Of a stretch of 64,000 bases of DNA, positions 46,776-57,892 are shown piece by piece. The notes under the pieces are model-generated. The model saw only the letters and a program-made list of their open reading frames with translations, was not told the origin of the DNA and searched no databases. The position numbers were made by a program, and so were the translations under genes. Positions within the stretch are counted from its first letter, which is position 1. Each line of letters starts with the position of its first letter. The stretch spans positions 282,703-346,702 of the forward strand of contig JAFBJZ010000916.1 in NCBI GenBank assembly GCA_016785225.1, given 5' to 3'. Source of the DNA: Psettodes erumei. Lineage: Eukaryota > Chordata > Actinopteri > Pleuronectiformes > Psettodidae.

Positions 46776-48159
46776 TTGTTAAGATAAGGTCCTTCTGTAG
46801 GGGATAGTAGCGAATTGGCGCTTCGTCCTTGTCCAAATGCACCAATGGCAAGTAATCACGGGGGAAAGCGTACTCAGCCATGTTGAGGAGTCCAGACACC
46901 ACACAGCAGCTCAGGGCACAGCAGGAGCTCTGCATGTCACAGGCCTCAGCCCACTCATTTGTCGTAGTGTCATAGTATTCGACAGCACAGTCTGTATTGA
47001 AGCCGTTGTAGCCCCCGACAACAAAGAGCCGGTCGTCGAGGACAGCTATGCCGAAGTTGCTGCGGGCGTTTATCATAGGAGGCTCCGCTTCCCAGGTGTC
47101 AGTCAAGGGGTCGAAGCTCTCAACTGTGGAAAGGCGGTTGCCGTCAAAGCCACCAACCTGTGGGAGGAAAGGTATTGAGTCTATCATATAATGATCTGTG
47201 TTTGTGTGACTTTTCGAGTGTCAGCAGATGTTACGTGCACATACAACAAAGATGCGGTCTGCATATGCGATGACTCCGCTTCCACTGCGCCAGTTGCTCA
47301 TGGGAGTGATCATCGTCCAATGGTTTGTCTGTGGATCGTAATATTCGGCCGTCTGCAGGCATTGGAACCCATTGAAACCACCACAAATGTAAACCTGAAG
47401 AGAAGGGGGTTGGGTGAGCTTGTGCTTTTCTTGGATTCAACTGGCAAAATCCAAGTACTCCGCTTACTTACGCAGCTGCAAAACATGGTACTACTCACTC
47501 TTACTCAGGATTATTTCTAAATGCTCTCTCACTTAACCAACCTTGCCGTAGAGCGCCGTGCAGTTGGTGTTGCTCCTCTTCTCGTGCATGGGTGCAATCA
47601 GGGACCACTGGTTCATTTTGGGCCTGTAGCGCTCTGCACTGTTTTGACGCTCGTAGCTGTTAAAGCCTCCTATGGCATAGATGTAGCCGTCGAGCACCGT
47701 CACGCTCACGTAGCTGCGACAGTGGTGCATGGGTGCCGCCTCGTGCCAGGTGCGCGAGCTCAGGTCAAACCTGTACATGCTGCTGAAGTGCTCCTCGCCG
47801 TCGTAGCCGCCGACCCAGTAGACGTGTCCATTGAGAAAGGCCGTTCCGTGGTAGGCCCGAGCCCGCTCCATGTTGTTTGCCACGTTGACCCAGTTGTTGG
47901 TGCGGAAATCGTACGCCTCAATGCTGTTGGTCGGAGCGTTCTCATTCCAGCCACCGATGGCCAACAAGATGGCGTGAGGCAGGCGAGGACGAGCGAGGGA
48001 GTTACTGAAACTGAACACCCGGGGTAAGCTTGTGAAGCGGTAATGTAAGATTTGGATGGCGTTGTGGACCATTTGCAGGCACTCATTGTTGTTCTTCACC
48101 AGCTTGTTGGACAGCACACTGATCCTGATGTACTCTATACTTGTCAGGGCCAGCCGGAC
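46771..48159 (-). CDS. klhl10: klhl10 exons 3-5: six kelch repeats and C-terminus
   Basis: The Gly-Gly doublets of the six blades are visible: LAIGGW, YWVGGY, YAIGGF, YICGGF, FVVGGF and FVVGGY. Each is followed by the Tyr/Trp spacing of kelch repeats. Exon 3 is 48159-47542, exon 4 is 47394-47245 (150 nt, phase 0-0) and exon 5 is 47157-46771. The tail reads LNMAEYAFPRDYLPLVHLDK and ends KDLILTK. The propeller is the substrate-binding part. Confidence 0.94.
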
Positions 48160-49831
48160 CTACACAGGGACAAAGAGGACAGAATCTGTCAGTTAAAGAG
48201 GCTGTAGTATTTACTGTAAAGTCAAGACTCCAGACTGTAGTGACCTTCAGCTTGTCTCACTGTATGAATATTTTGAGCTCATGATATTTTCACCCATTTA
48301 ACTATTCCTTCTTCCAACACTAATACGTGAAAGAAACAACTTCTATCAAACACTTTCTAGTCGAATAATTATATAGTTGTAACCGTCCAATCAGAGAGTG
48401 CCTGTCTGTCGATACGACATCAGGCTTAGAAGAACTCGTAGTACATCTGTCTGAGCGCAAATCAGACCAGCACTGAAGGCAACAAGGTGAGGTTTTTTGC
48501 TCCTTCCCTAGATGAGCAACACTCCAGGTGTTCAAGGTCAGGACAGCGCTTTCAGCTCATGTACCTTAGATAGAAGCACAGCGATGTGTTTTTCTCGTTT
48601 TTCAGGTACGTGGGCGATCCAGCGAAGAACGCTTTCATACACGGTGTTCTCATATCTCACGTTGAGGTCGTCCCTGCCGAGGATTTCACTGAGTTCCTTC
48701 ACAGAGAACTGCAGGAACTCCTCACAGCGGACCACCTCCTCGAAGTGGTCCGTGATGTGGCGGAAGGCCTCGTCCTGCAGCTTGGAGCTGTGGCAGACCT
48801 TCGTGAGCTTCCAGACGCCGACGCAGTTCTGCGAGCAGAGCTGCTCGCTGAGGAAGTCGAAGCAGATGTGCATGAGGCCCGTCACCCTGAGCATGTCGGC
48901 CGCTAGCGTTAATGCCTGCACATTGTCCCCCGTTACAGACACAGAGCCAGTGTAAGCAAACTCGAGGATGAGGTTCATTATGTCAGGAGAGAGGCTGGGT
49001 ATGTTGAAGACCCTCCTGTCTGTGGTCGACCAGCGTTCAAAGAGGGCTCTGGAGGGTGGCGATGGAGGCACAGTGGAGACATGAATATAAATACACAACC
49101 AGTAATGACAGTAACTCCTGACTGAAAACAGCAGTGTGCAAAGCTTTAAAACTGGTGAACCCGGCACACATTGCTCAACAAATTTAATAATGGTTTGGGT
49201 TTTGTTGAGTCTCACAAGTTTTTCGATTGAATAACCCACAAAAATGAAATGAAAATATTCGATTTTTGAACAGCTCTTTCATCTCCTATAGTGCAAGAGT
49301 ATATATTAATCAGCCCTGAACATACTGGAAATGCTTAAAATTACTGTAGTACGGGACTGACATGTCCATATACATGCTGTCAATATGATCAAAAACTCAA
49401 CTAAATGTCTTTGTGCAGACACACAGGGAGCCTTTGGTGAAATTTTGAAACAGCCCAGATATCTTTTGAACGTGTGTGAACTATTCTCTTTTTCTTGTCT
49501 GGTAAGTCTTTAGTGTCTTATCTTCCTCCATACAGTTCTGTGCAACAAAAATGCTCAACTGGAATCAATGCAGCTCTGTTGAGCCTGCGGTAGTTTCTCA
49601 GCCTCATTAAAAAAAGCTTATTTCACTGATTCATCTGCTTCTCACTGAGATCAGATAAGCAACTCACCGGAAGAACGGGCTGCTGTTGCAGAGGATGATC
49701 TTGTGAATACGAAATTTGACATCCTCAACTTTGATGACTGCGTCACAGAATCTCCCCAACAGACGGAGCTCATTGTACACCAGAAACGTACACTGCTCAC
49801 TCATCTTGATTCCCTCCAAAAGAAAAGACAT
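46771..49831 (-). CDS. klhl10: kelch-like protein 10, complete five-exon gene
   Basis: KLHL10 is a BTB-BACK-kelch substrate adaptor for CUL3 ubiquitin ligase, needed for spermatid development in mammals. Coding exons on the minus strand are 49831-49668, 49048-48565, 48159-47542, 47394-47245 and 47157-46771; all introns are GT-AG and phases fit. From ATG at 49831, which directly follows an in-frame TAA, the product is 600 aa; human KLHL10 is 608. A second ATG at 49804 (591 aa) has the better context, with A at -3. BTB covers about residues 15-120, BACK about 125-225, and six kelch repeats lie at about 280-585. It matches KLHL10 in RPRLPHAILLAIGGW, YVSVTVL, APMHEKRS, LYGKVYICGGFNG and ALSCCVVSGL. 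The C-terminal 30 residues differ from mammals. Confidence 0.94.
48565..49831 (-). CDS. klhl10: klhl10 exons 1-2: BTB and BACK domains
   Basis: Exon 1 (49831-49668) reads NELRLLGRFCDAVIKVEDVK, the BTB dimerisation start, and ends in phase 2 (FFR). Exon 2 (49048-48565) reads ALFERWSTTDRRVFNIPSLS, then DIMNLILEFAYTGSVSVTGD. The CUL3-facing 3-box/BACK region follows with LQDEAFRHITDHFEEVVRCE and ESVLRWIAHVPEKREKHI. A 618-nt intron separates the two exons. Confidence 0.93.
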
Positions 49832-51769
49832 TTAGAACCTTTTCTCAGTTTTGTGTCTCTAAACTTTCATGCCTGTCCACCGAACAGAGATTCAGGATCA
49901 AAGAAAACTTCTAGGATAAAAGCCACTGTTTACACCTTTGTTTGTTGATTTTTGAAATGAGTAGTGAACGCAACCCTGGCAACGGGCAGAAAACAAAATG
50001 AGCTTTCTTTCATCGCTTTGAACTTTAATGTGCTGTTACCCTTTTTTCATAAATTTGAGATACTACTATCAACTTACAATGTAAAGTACTGCTGAGAGAC
50101 AGGGGAGGGACCAGGGGGAGGAGGCTTTCTAGAAGTCTGGTTATACTGTAAATGATTGAGACGCTGCTGATCGTGAAAATCTGGCCAGAGGCCGAATTAG
50201 AATCACGCTCAAGTCCACATAACCGCAGCCTACATAACTGCAGCCTCGAGAGCCCGGGGCATTAAAGGCACACTGCCGCTTCTTGTGGGAAAGACGCAGA
50301 GACAGCAGGGAACCTGCAGCATGGCGCACGTTTGCATCTCATGAATTCAGTCCGGATACATTTAGCCCTGCAGGGCCGAGTGTAACTTACCGGAGCCAAA
50401 GATGTCGAGTCAGAGTTTTACCAAACACCAACCTCGACAGCTCAGTCCTGCTTTCTGGACCCAAATCAGCTTCTCTAATCGGGTGGACTTTTTTCCTCTG
50501 CATAGAGAGGTCTGCTGCATGTTAGCATTATTTTCATGTATATGCATCAATAAATGTTGTCCACAGTACTGTACAAAGATATTAATAGAAAACAGCATGA
50601 TAAAAACTAAAAACTAATTGATAGGACAGACTAGGTAGCGTCTACCACTGCAGCTGCTGGACAGCAACAGATAATGTTTTTTATTGCATAGCAACAAGTG
50701 TAATTTCCAGGAAGCAAAGCCTGGAGTGTCATTGCTGGCCAAGCAGCCAAATGTATCACCATTTTAATCTAAACTGCCCCGGCTGTAAAAATAAAGTTTT
50801 AATGACGGCTTGAGGTTGATGCAACTTTGCATTGTTTTTAAGCCAAACATCTAAATTAAAACTGCAATTCACAGACACTTTTAACGCTGCATTTTTATTT
50901 TATTTTTTTTTGTTATCTTTGTTTTTTCACAAGGCCGTGGAGCCGTGAACATGTTTTGGTTACGACTGTGATGTAGGTCAGGAGGAAGCCTCAACCTTTC
51001 CCTGTACTATAAAACTGCCTGATGTTCTGTGTGACACTCTATCTGTCTGTGCACGTGTGCGTGCGTGTATGTATGATCGCGTGGGGGCGTTTGAGTTCGC
51101 AGCAGGATCAAATGTCTCTCTAACCACTTTGCTGTAATTCGATTAGAAGACAATGTGTCTTATTAACCAGAGAGTGAGTGGACACCTGCTTGTCTGTCTG
51201 TGGTCTTACGACCGTATCTGTCTGGATATCCCATCAGCTCGTATTTTAACTGCACGGAAAGAGCTGCAAAGCTCTCAGCTGTCTTCAGAGCCACCGCGAT
51301 CGAGGAGTCTCACAAATTCTGGCAATGACGTATGTTTTCTCTTCATAGAAAACAGTCCCGGTGAAAATTGGTGCAGTCTACTGTATGTTCTGGTCAGCCA
51401 ATTCATCTGTACTGGTGGTACTGGTGTGCAATTCCACCTGCCAGCATCATCATTTTTTTTTTTGGGGGGGGGCATAGTAGCTCTCTAAAGCCACGCAGCT
51501 CGAAAGTTGACTTGCAGCTTTCACTTGGGTTTCCAACAAGAAAATCACCTGTGTCCATTGGGTGTGTTCAGCCGTTTTCTTTTTTTTATTTGCTGTTTGT
51601 TTCCTGGATTCCAGAAGTGAAAGTGTGTGTGAATCATTACCGCGGTGAGACTCGATGAAGACGAGGACGCGCTCAACCAGTAGTCCTGCTTGTTTTCCTT
51701 CTCAGATGCTGATTGTTCGGCGGCAGTTGGTGAGCGGTCACTAGGTCGCAGCTGCGTGTCGAGGCTAAC
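49832..51769. other. region between klhl10 and first prr5 coding exon
   Basis: No gene supported. It should hold the klhl10 promoter (reading left). A polyT-polyG run lies at about 51451-51471. It lies within the prr5 transcription unit if that starts near 45.1 kb. Confidence 0.5.
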
Positions 51770-51795
51770 ATGGAGCGAGAGGGCTCGTTTAAGAG
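51770..51795 (+). CDS. prr5: prr5 first coding exon (MEREGSFK)
   Basis: ATG in gctaacATGGAG (good context, A at -3, G at +4) followed by eight codons and AG, with donor gtaaac. A CA repeat (51801-51822) starts at once in the intron. The exon is tiny and its identity rests on phase fit (phase 2 to 54026) and context; other first exons are possible. Confidence 0.65.
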
Positions 51796-54700
51796 GTAAA
51801 CACACACACACACACACACACAACAACAACCAGCAGGTCTCATTCATGCAGGAGTTTCACTTCAGTTCCAATACTTTTTCTTTTCACTCTTTTCCTCTCT
51901 TTGTCTCGGTCCTTGTGGACACACAAAGATAGATGAAAGTGAAACACACACACACATTCCTGAATGATCTCATTCATTCTTTCATCCATGCAAACATCCC
52001 CCTTATCCTCCTTTGTTTAGTAATTAGACCGCAGCCTTTTTTCTTTTTCAACTGCCCCTGTTGGTAGGCAAAACCAAAAACTATCTACGTGACATCTGTG
52101 CCCTTTAATTCAGAAATAAATCACTTCCTCCAAACAGCAGAGACGTTGCTACAGACACATATTGCAGCTCACGGTTTATTTTGAGTCTCCTCTTGTATCT
52201 TCTGCCTCTGGTTCCATTCTTCAGGAGGGGAGTTTTGACTGAAGCGTCTGTAGCTTCGCTGGCAGAAGGTTCAACACTGCACCTTCTTTTATGAGAGAAT
52301 TCGGAAACTCTTTCTCACTTTGACGTGAGCAGTCTATGTGTGTGTGTGTGTGTGTGTGAGTGAGTGAGAGAGAGAGAGTGAGGGAGACTGAGCCCAGGGC
52401 TCCTGTTTCTCACACTGACCTATTTATGTGGAGTTGAACTAAGATCCAGGTTGACAGACAGAACACACACACACACACACACACCTTCTCTCCTCTTCCC
52501 TGCCATATTCTGCCTCTATTTCTCTCATTCCCACTTTCTATCCTGCCACTGTCTCACTTCTTTCCCCTGCTTCTTATGTGCAAATTCATTTAAATTCAGT
52601 TAAGTTTAATTCCATTCACTCAAACTGCTGTGTTCTTTGATGTAGTGAAAACCAAGAAGAAAAGCTCAGCAGATATAAAACCAGACAAAATATTGGGATA
52701 AATAAAGAGATATTGAACAGTGATCAGCGAACTCAAATGCAGCTTCCATCTGTCTTGGGCCCCACACAGCGAGAGAAGGAAGTGAAATGTGTGTCACCTT
52801 TAAATCCTTCCCCTCCCATTTGGCAGCTCTTGAACCTCAAAGGGTTCCTTTGTTCGCCTGGCACAGACGCTCACGGGCTCACATGGTCGCCGACTGGCAC
52901 GGACTGGCGAAAGGGGAGGAAAGGGAAAGGAGAGGTAAAGTGGCAGAGAGGAGCAGAAAGGTGGAGGAACAGAACAGTGGAAGGACAGACGCGAAAGAGA
53001 AGAGGAGCGTGTGAAAGAGTCACAAAGAGTCCACTGTCTTCATCCACCTCTCGCTTGCATCATCAGTGACACACACACACACACACACACACACACTCAT
53101 GGAGTGGGGATATGTGGTACCTTTTCAGTTACTAGAGTAAGTACACAGTGAGCAAGTAAGTGTATGTGAGACGATTCTTCTGGTTTGTTTGTTTTAATCA
53201 GTGAATGTGAAGTAACTTTATTTTTCCAGTCTGTATATTTTTGCTTATATGTATACAGTGAACTGTATACAGTACATATATATAATGCAGAATCTTAGGG
53301 CTCCTAACTAGGGCTGCAACTGGGGATTATTTCCATTTTGGATTCAACTAATTATTTTCATGATCACCTGATTGACTCTAATACATTACATAATGTATTC
53401 CCTTGCTCCGTACCATAACCGTCACAATTGCACATCTAACCTGAACACTTATCCTAAACCTTGCTAAAGTCTCGCTTCAAACAACCCTTAAACTTAACTT
53501 TCAAGTTGGCTCTTTGAGGAAGGAAAAAAAATATCCTTACTTTCCAAAAATGTCTTGGAACTACTTCTGAATATTTATGGCATCTTTTCCTCTTGCTGAG
53601 CCTCTCACTCTTTTTTGTATTTATCCTGTCTCTGCCCGTTCATCGCTGTTCAACACTCTGCTCTCTCTCTTTTCCCCTCTTTTTTTTTATCCTCGCATCT
53701 CTCTCTACCCTCCTTCGGGTCTTTACTGTTCTCCTGAGCTCGCTCCGTGAACGTGTCCTCACTGCTGTGTGTTTCCACAGCAGTGCCGTACACTCGCTTA
53801 TGTAAACATTAACAGAGGGCTAATAAAAAGTTATCACCCCTCAATAAATGGTAATGCTGTCAGCTACTCAAATCTAGCCTCCATCTAATCTGTTACCTAT
53901 TTGACAAATTATTTAAAAATAGAAATCTAAGCTACTAAAGCCACATGAGTGTTGTCCGATCCCAGCACTGAATGCACTCTGTGGTTATTATTGCCTCTCT
54001 CTCTCTCTTCCTTTTGGATTTCGAGGAGTCTCCACAGCAAACTGAGGTTGGGCAGCAGCTCATCCTCCAGTCTGACCGACCTCTCGCAGGCGAAAACCGC
54101 GGCGGGGGGAGCCGGGGAGAAGGCAGGAACAGCCGGGGCGCTGGCGGAGGAGTGCAGCAAGGACAGGGGGACCCAGCAGAGGCGGGCCGGGGCCAACGCC
54201 ACCTGGAACAGGTTGGTGAGAGCGAGAGGGATCGACATGTGTTTTCTCATTGTGTTTTTAAGGGGGAGCCGTGCTGGTTTCTTTTACGAATGTGTTGTTC
54301 GGCCTCTCATGTGTCCCTATTCAGGCTTTCATGCTTATTTTTACACACACACGCGGACATGTGTGCGCCCCTTCTTCTCTAGTGATGTCAAGCCTGGAAT
54401 AAACATCCTCAGAAGAAAGCTGTATTGCTGCCATTATTCACGCTGTGAATAGGGGTCTTTTTTTTTCTTTTTTACATGCACACAAGCATCAACTCTTTCT
54501 GTCTCGCTTGCCCCGGGGTCCGTCACTATCTTTCTTTGTCTCCATCCATCTCTCACTCTTTTATCTCATTCTGCCTCATTTCTTCTTTCTTCCTCTCTCT
54601 TTTCTCTCGTTATTTTTCAGGTTTTTCAGCGTTTTTTTAAACTAGATGGCAGAGAGAGGAAAGCAATAGGTCTCAGTTTGGTAGGTGGTTAAGGGCTGAG

Positions 54701-57700
54701 TGGATCTCATGAGCTGGACTGAATCCTACAGTGAGACAGGTTCATGTCCCTTCTTACCATTTTATCTACTGCACTCCTGTTTTTAAAAAATACTTTTTAA
54801 TACTTTGCATTTTATGGCTTCAACCCAGTTAAACAGTTCATCACTGTTCACTGGCACAGTGTGCATGTGTGTGGTTGGCACATATGAATGTTAATGTTAA
54901 ATCTAAATTATTTACTCTCTATTAGCTGTAGACTCCCTGAGGTGTCTGTACGTCACTGGCACTCACATAGGAATGCATGTTTTGTGTGAGCCTGAATCTA
55001 ATGTGAGTATTTTAACGTTGGTGACTCCAAATTGCAGCAACACATGACTGCAGTCATGTGACATGACATCCGTACACTCAAGTACTGTCCATTGTGCATA
55101 TGAACATCAGAGGAAAATGTAGGCAAACGGACACAGCATCTCAGCCTGAAGGCAGTGGAATCCTTCATGTTGCTGCTCTACTCTGTAATTTAAGCTCCTA
55201 AAACTGTATTCTCTCTTATATTACATATAACCTCCTGTGGCAGCCACATAGTGTCCATACATATTGTGGGTCAAATGTTCTACACTTTAGTCTTTACTCT
55301 TTGTGCCTGCTAAATGCTTCCCTCTGTTTATTCACAGCATCCACAACGCAGTGATCTCAGTTTTCCAGAGAAAGGACCTGGGAGAAAATGAACTCTACAC
55401 TCTGAATGAAGGTGTCAGGTTAGCCCCCTGTCTCCTCGTCCATCCGTCCGCTTGTTTTTTTTCATTGTATTTGTCTGTTTTTCTTACTGTTGCTGACTTT
55501 GAGTTGAGCCTCCTGAATTTTTAACTTGAGCTGGTTTGTATTTTAGGATGTTTGGCTAAATTATAGCGTTTTCTCCCGTATTTTCTCATCTTCGCTCGCC
55601 GTAGCGGCGGATTTTCTTCCAGGCACAAATGCTCTCATGTACGCACAATGGCATGCTAAATTTAGTCCTCACTGAAACATCAACACGTGCCCAGTCGCAG
55701 TTACTGTTGTCGCATCATTCTCAGCCGCGCCACGGGGAATGTTTTTTTTTTCCTCTCCCTGCTGTTCTTGACTGTATACAGCCCACTGAATCAGAAACAC
55801 CTTGAAATTATTTAAAATGGGACGTGACATGTTGAGGTTACAGAGGGGTTAGTGCTGTGTGTTTGGTGTTTAAATACAGTGTAGCTGAGGGCGGCTGACA
55901 AAGACAGACTGTCAAACCCTGACTCTAGTCATGTACAGTAAATATAATACTAATACTAGTATGCGCACATGCACACACAGTACTTGTGCAACAGTGGATT
56001 GTCCGATGTTGTGAATGAAATCAAGCTGTTGCATCTAAAATAGAATCAAATAAAAATAATAATCTTTACACAGAAGTAGTCATGATGTGTTCCGCATCTA
56101 ATAAGACACAGACAAGCGTTGTTCAGTTATATTTTCATGTTACCAAGCATGCACTGTTTGCCCACTGATGTTTTTCACGCCACCAAGATTAAAGGTCGAC
56201 TTTTCTCCTCCTACAATAACAGCAACTGAGCTGTCACACTAATCTGTGCGGTGTGTGTGCAACAGTTATCAGTGGAAAATCCTGATTTTGTAGCCTTTAT
56301 TTTCAGTGTGAAACAACATCTTTTCTCATTTCCTGAGTCTGCTGCTGTGTAAACACTGCAGCTCGCGTATGCAGCCTTATTACTTCTGGTTCATGTTCAG
56401 CCTTTGAGTTTATCACTCATGGTTTTGAGTGTGCATGTGTGCATTTTCCTGTCTCTGCACATTTTAAACACATGCACTCCTTTTTGGTTGTTTTTTTGCA
56501 GGCAGCTGCTGAAGACGGAGCTGGGCTCCTTCTTTACTGAGTACCTTCAGAACCAGCTGCTCACTAAAGGCATGGTCATACTGAGAGACAAGATCCGCTT
56601 CTATGAAGGTACACAAGTACCAAGCACAAGTGAATTGAGAGGAATGAAGGAACAAGAAGAAAAACAGTGATTAACAGCATCATTGTCATTTTATAATCAC
56701 ATAGGTCTGAGCGCCTAAACTTATGTCAGCCTTTACTATACTATGACCTTTTTTGCAATTTTAACACATATTAGGTTATGAAGTGTTTATGAAGCTTGTT
56801 TGTGCATAAATGCAGATTAACTCGACCAAAGAGTTTGTAAGTTGTTTAAAGAAGTAATATCATGTCTGAAATCATGGTTACTTGCAGATTTCCGGTGTAA
56901 GCAAGATTTCTGCAACATTCTAAAAGGGCTGAAAAATCTTTGCTTTGTTGAGTCCTGAAATTTGGGTTTCCCTTGGTTATAAACTTATGATGCTTTGACA
57001 TAGAGCATTCATAGAGTATTTCACTGGGAGCGATGGTTGATGGGTTTTCTGCAGCTCACACCCCACACTCCCACACACACACACACAGTCATAGTTAAAG
57101 GAATGCTTGCAAAGGTGAGAACAAGGGACACTTAATGTTGCGGTTAATGTGTGACCTTTTATTGAAGCACCTTTGAAATGATACACACACGCACTGACTG
57201 TGAAAGAGACTGGTGCTGTCGTCACAGGAAGTGATGCTTTTACGTCAGTGACACAAAATTCAGCCAGTGGGACACTGAAGAGAGAAACGCTGTGACTCAC
57301 ATGCCCTTTGTTCTGGCTCAATCGCTTTATGTGGAAGAAATATGTCTGCACTGCAAGATAAACTTCAAGCACATCTGCTAATTCTCAGAATTAGAATTGC
57401 CTTTGCGCTGCTTGAATACAGTCTGTGTTCCTGTCAAAACAAAAAGTCACAACATAAGTGAATCAGCAAGGAGTTTGTTCTGAGCCTGTAAAAATTTCCT
57501 CAAATGCTGATACGTGACATCCATTTTATTATCTTTGATAAATGCACAAAAATGAGTCTTTTTCATGTCCAGCATCACACGGCATGTATTTGTTTGGGAC
57601 TGAGAGCTTTGGTAATTACAGTAAGGTCCTTGGATAACGCAGTCCATTCCTGAATTATGCTACTTGCATTTTCACTAAACACAAAACTCCTAATTGTGCC

Positions 57701-57860
57701 TTATAGGTCAGAAGTTGTTGGACTCTCTGGCCGACACGTGGGACTTCTTCTTCTGTGATGTTCTGTCTATGCTGCAGGCCATCTTCTATCCTGTACAGGT
57801 ACACACACACCCATTTACATGCTCATGCATTACTAATTTCCTTACACAACTCTGTGATGT

Positions 57861-57892
<32 letters not shown>

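Noticed and set aside
47521..48027. A 168-codon + strand frame over klhl10
   Set aside because: It is the antisense shadow of the kelch exon 48159-47542, which has clear kelch motifs on the minus strand.
52713..53069. 118-codon + strand frame in a prr5 intron
   Set aside because: It has no recognisable homology and overlaps another open frame; nothing supports splicing to prr5.
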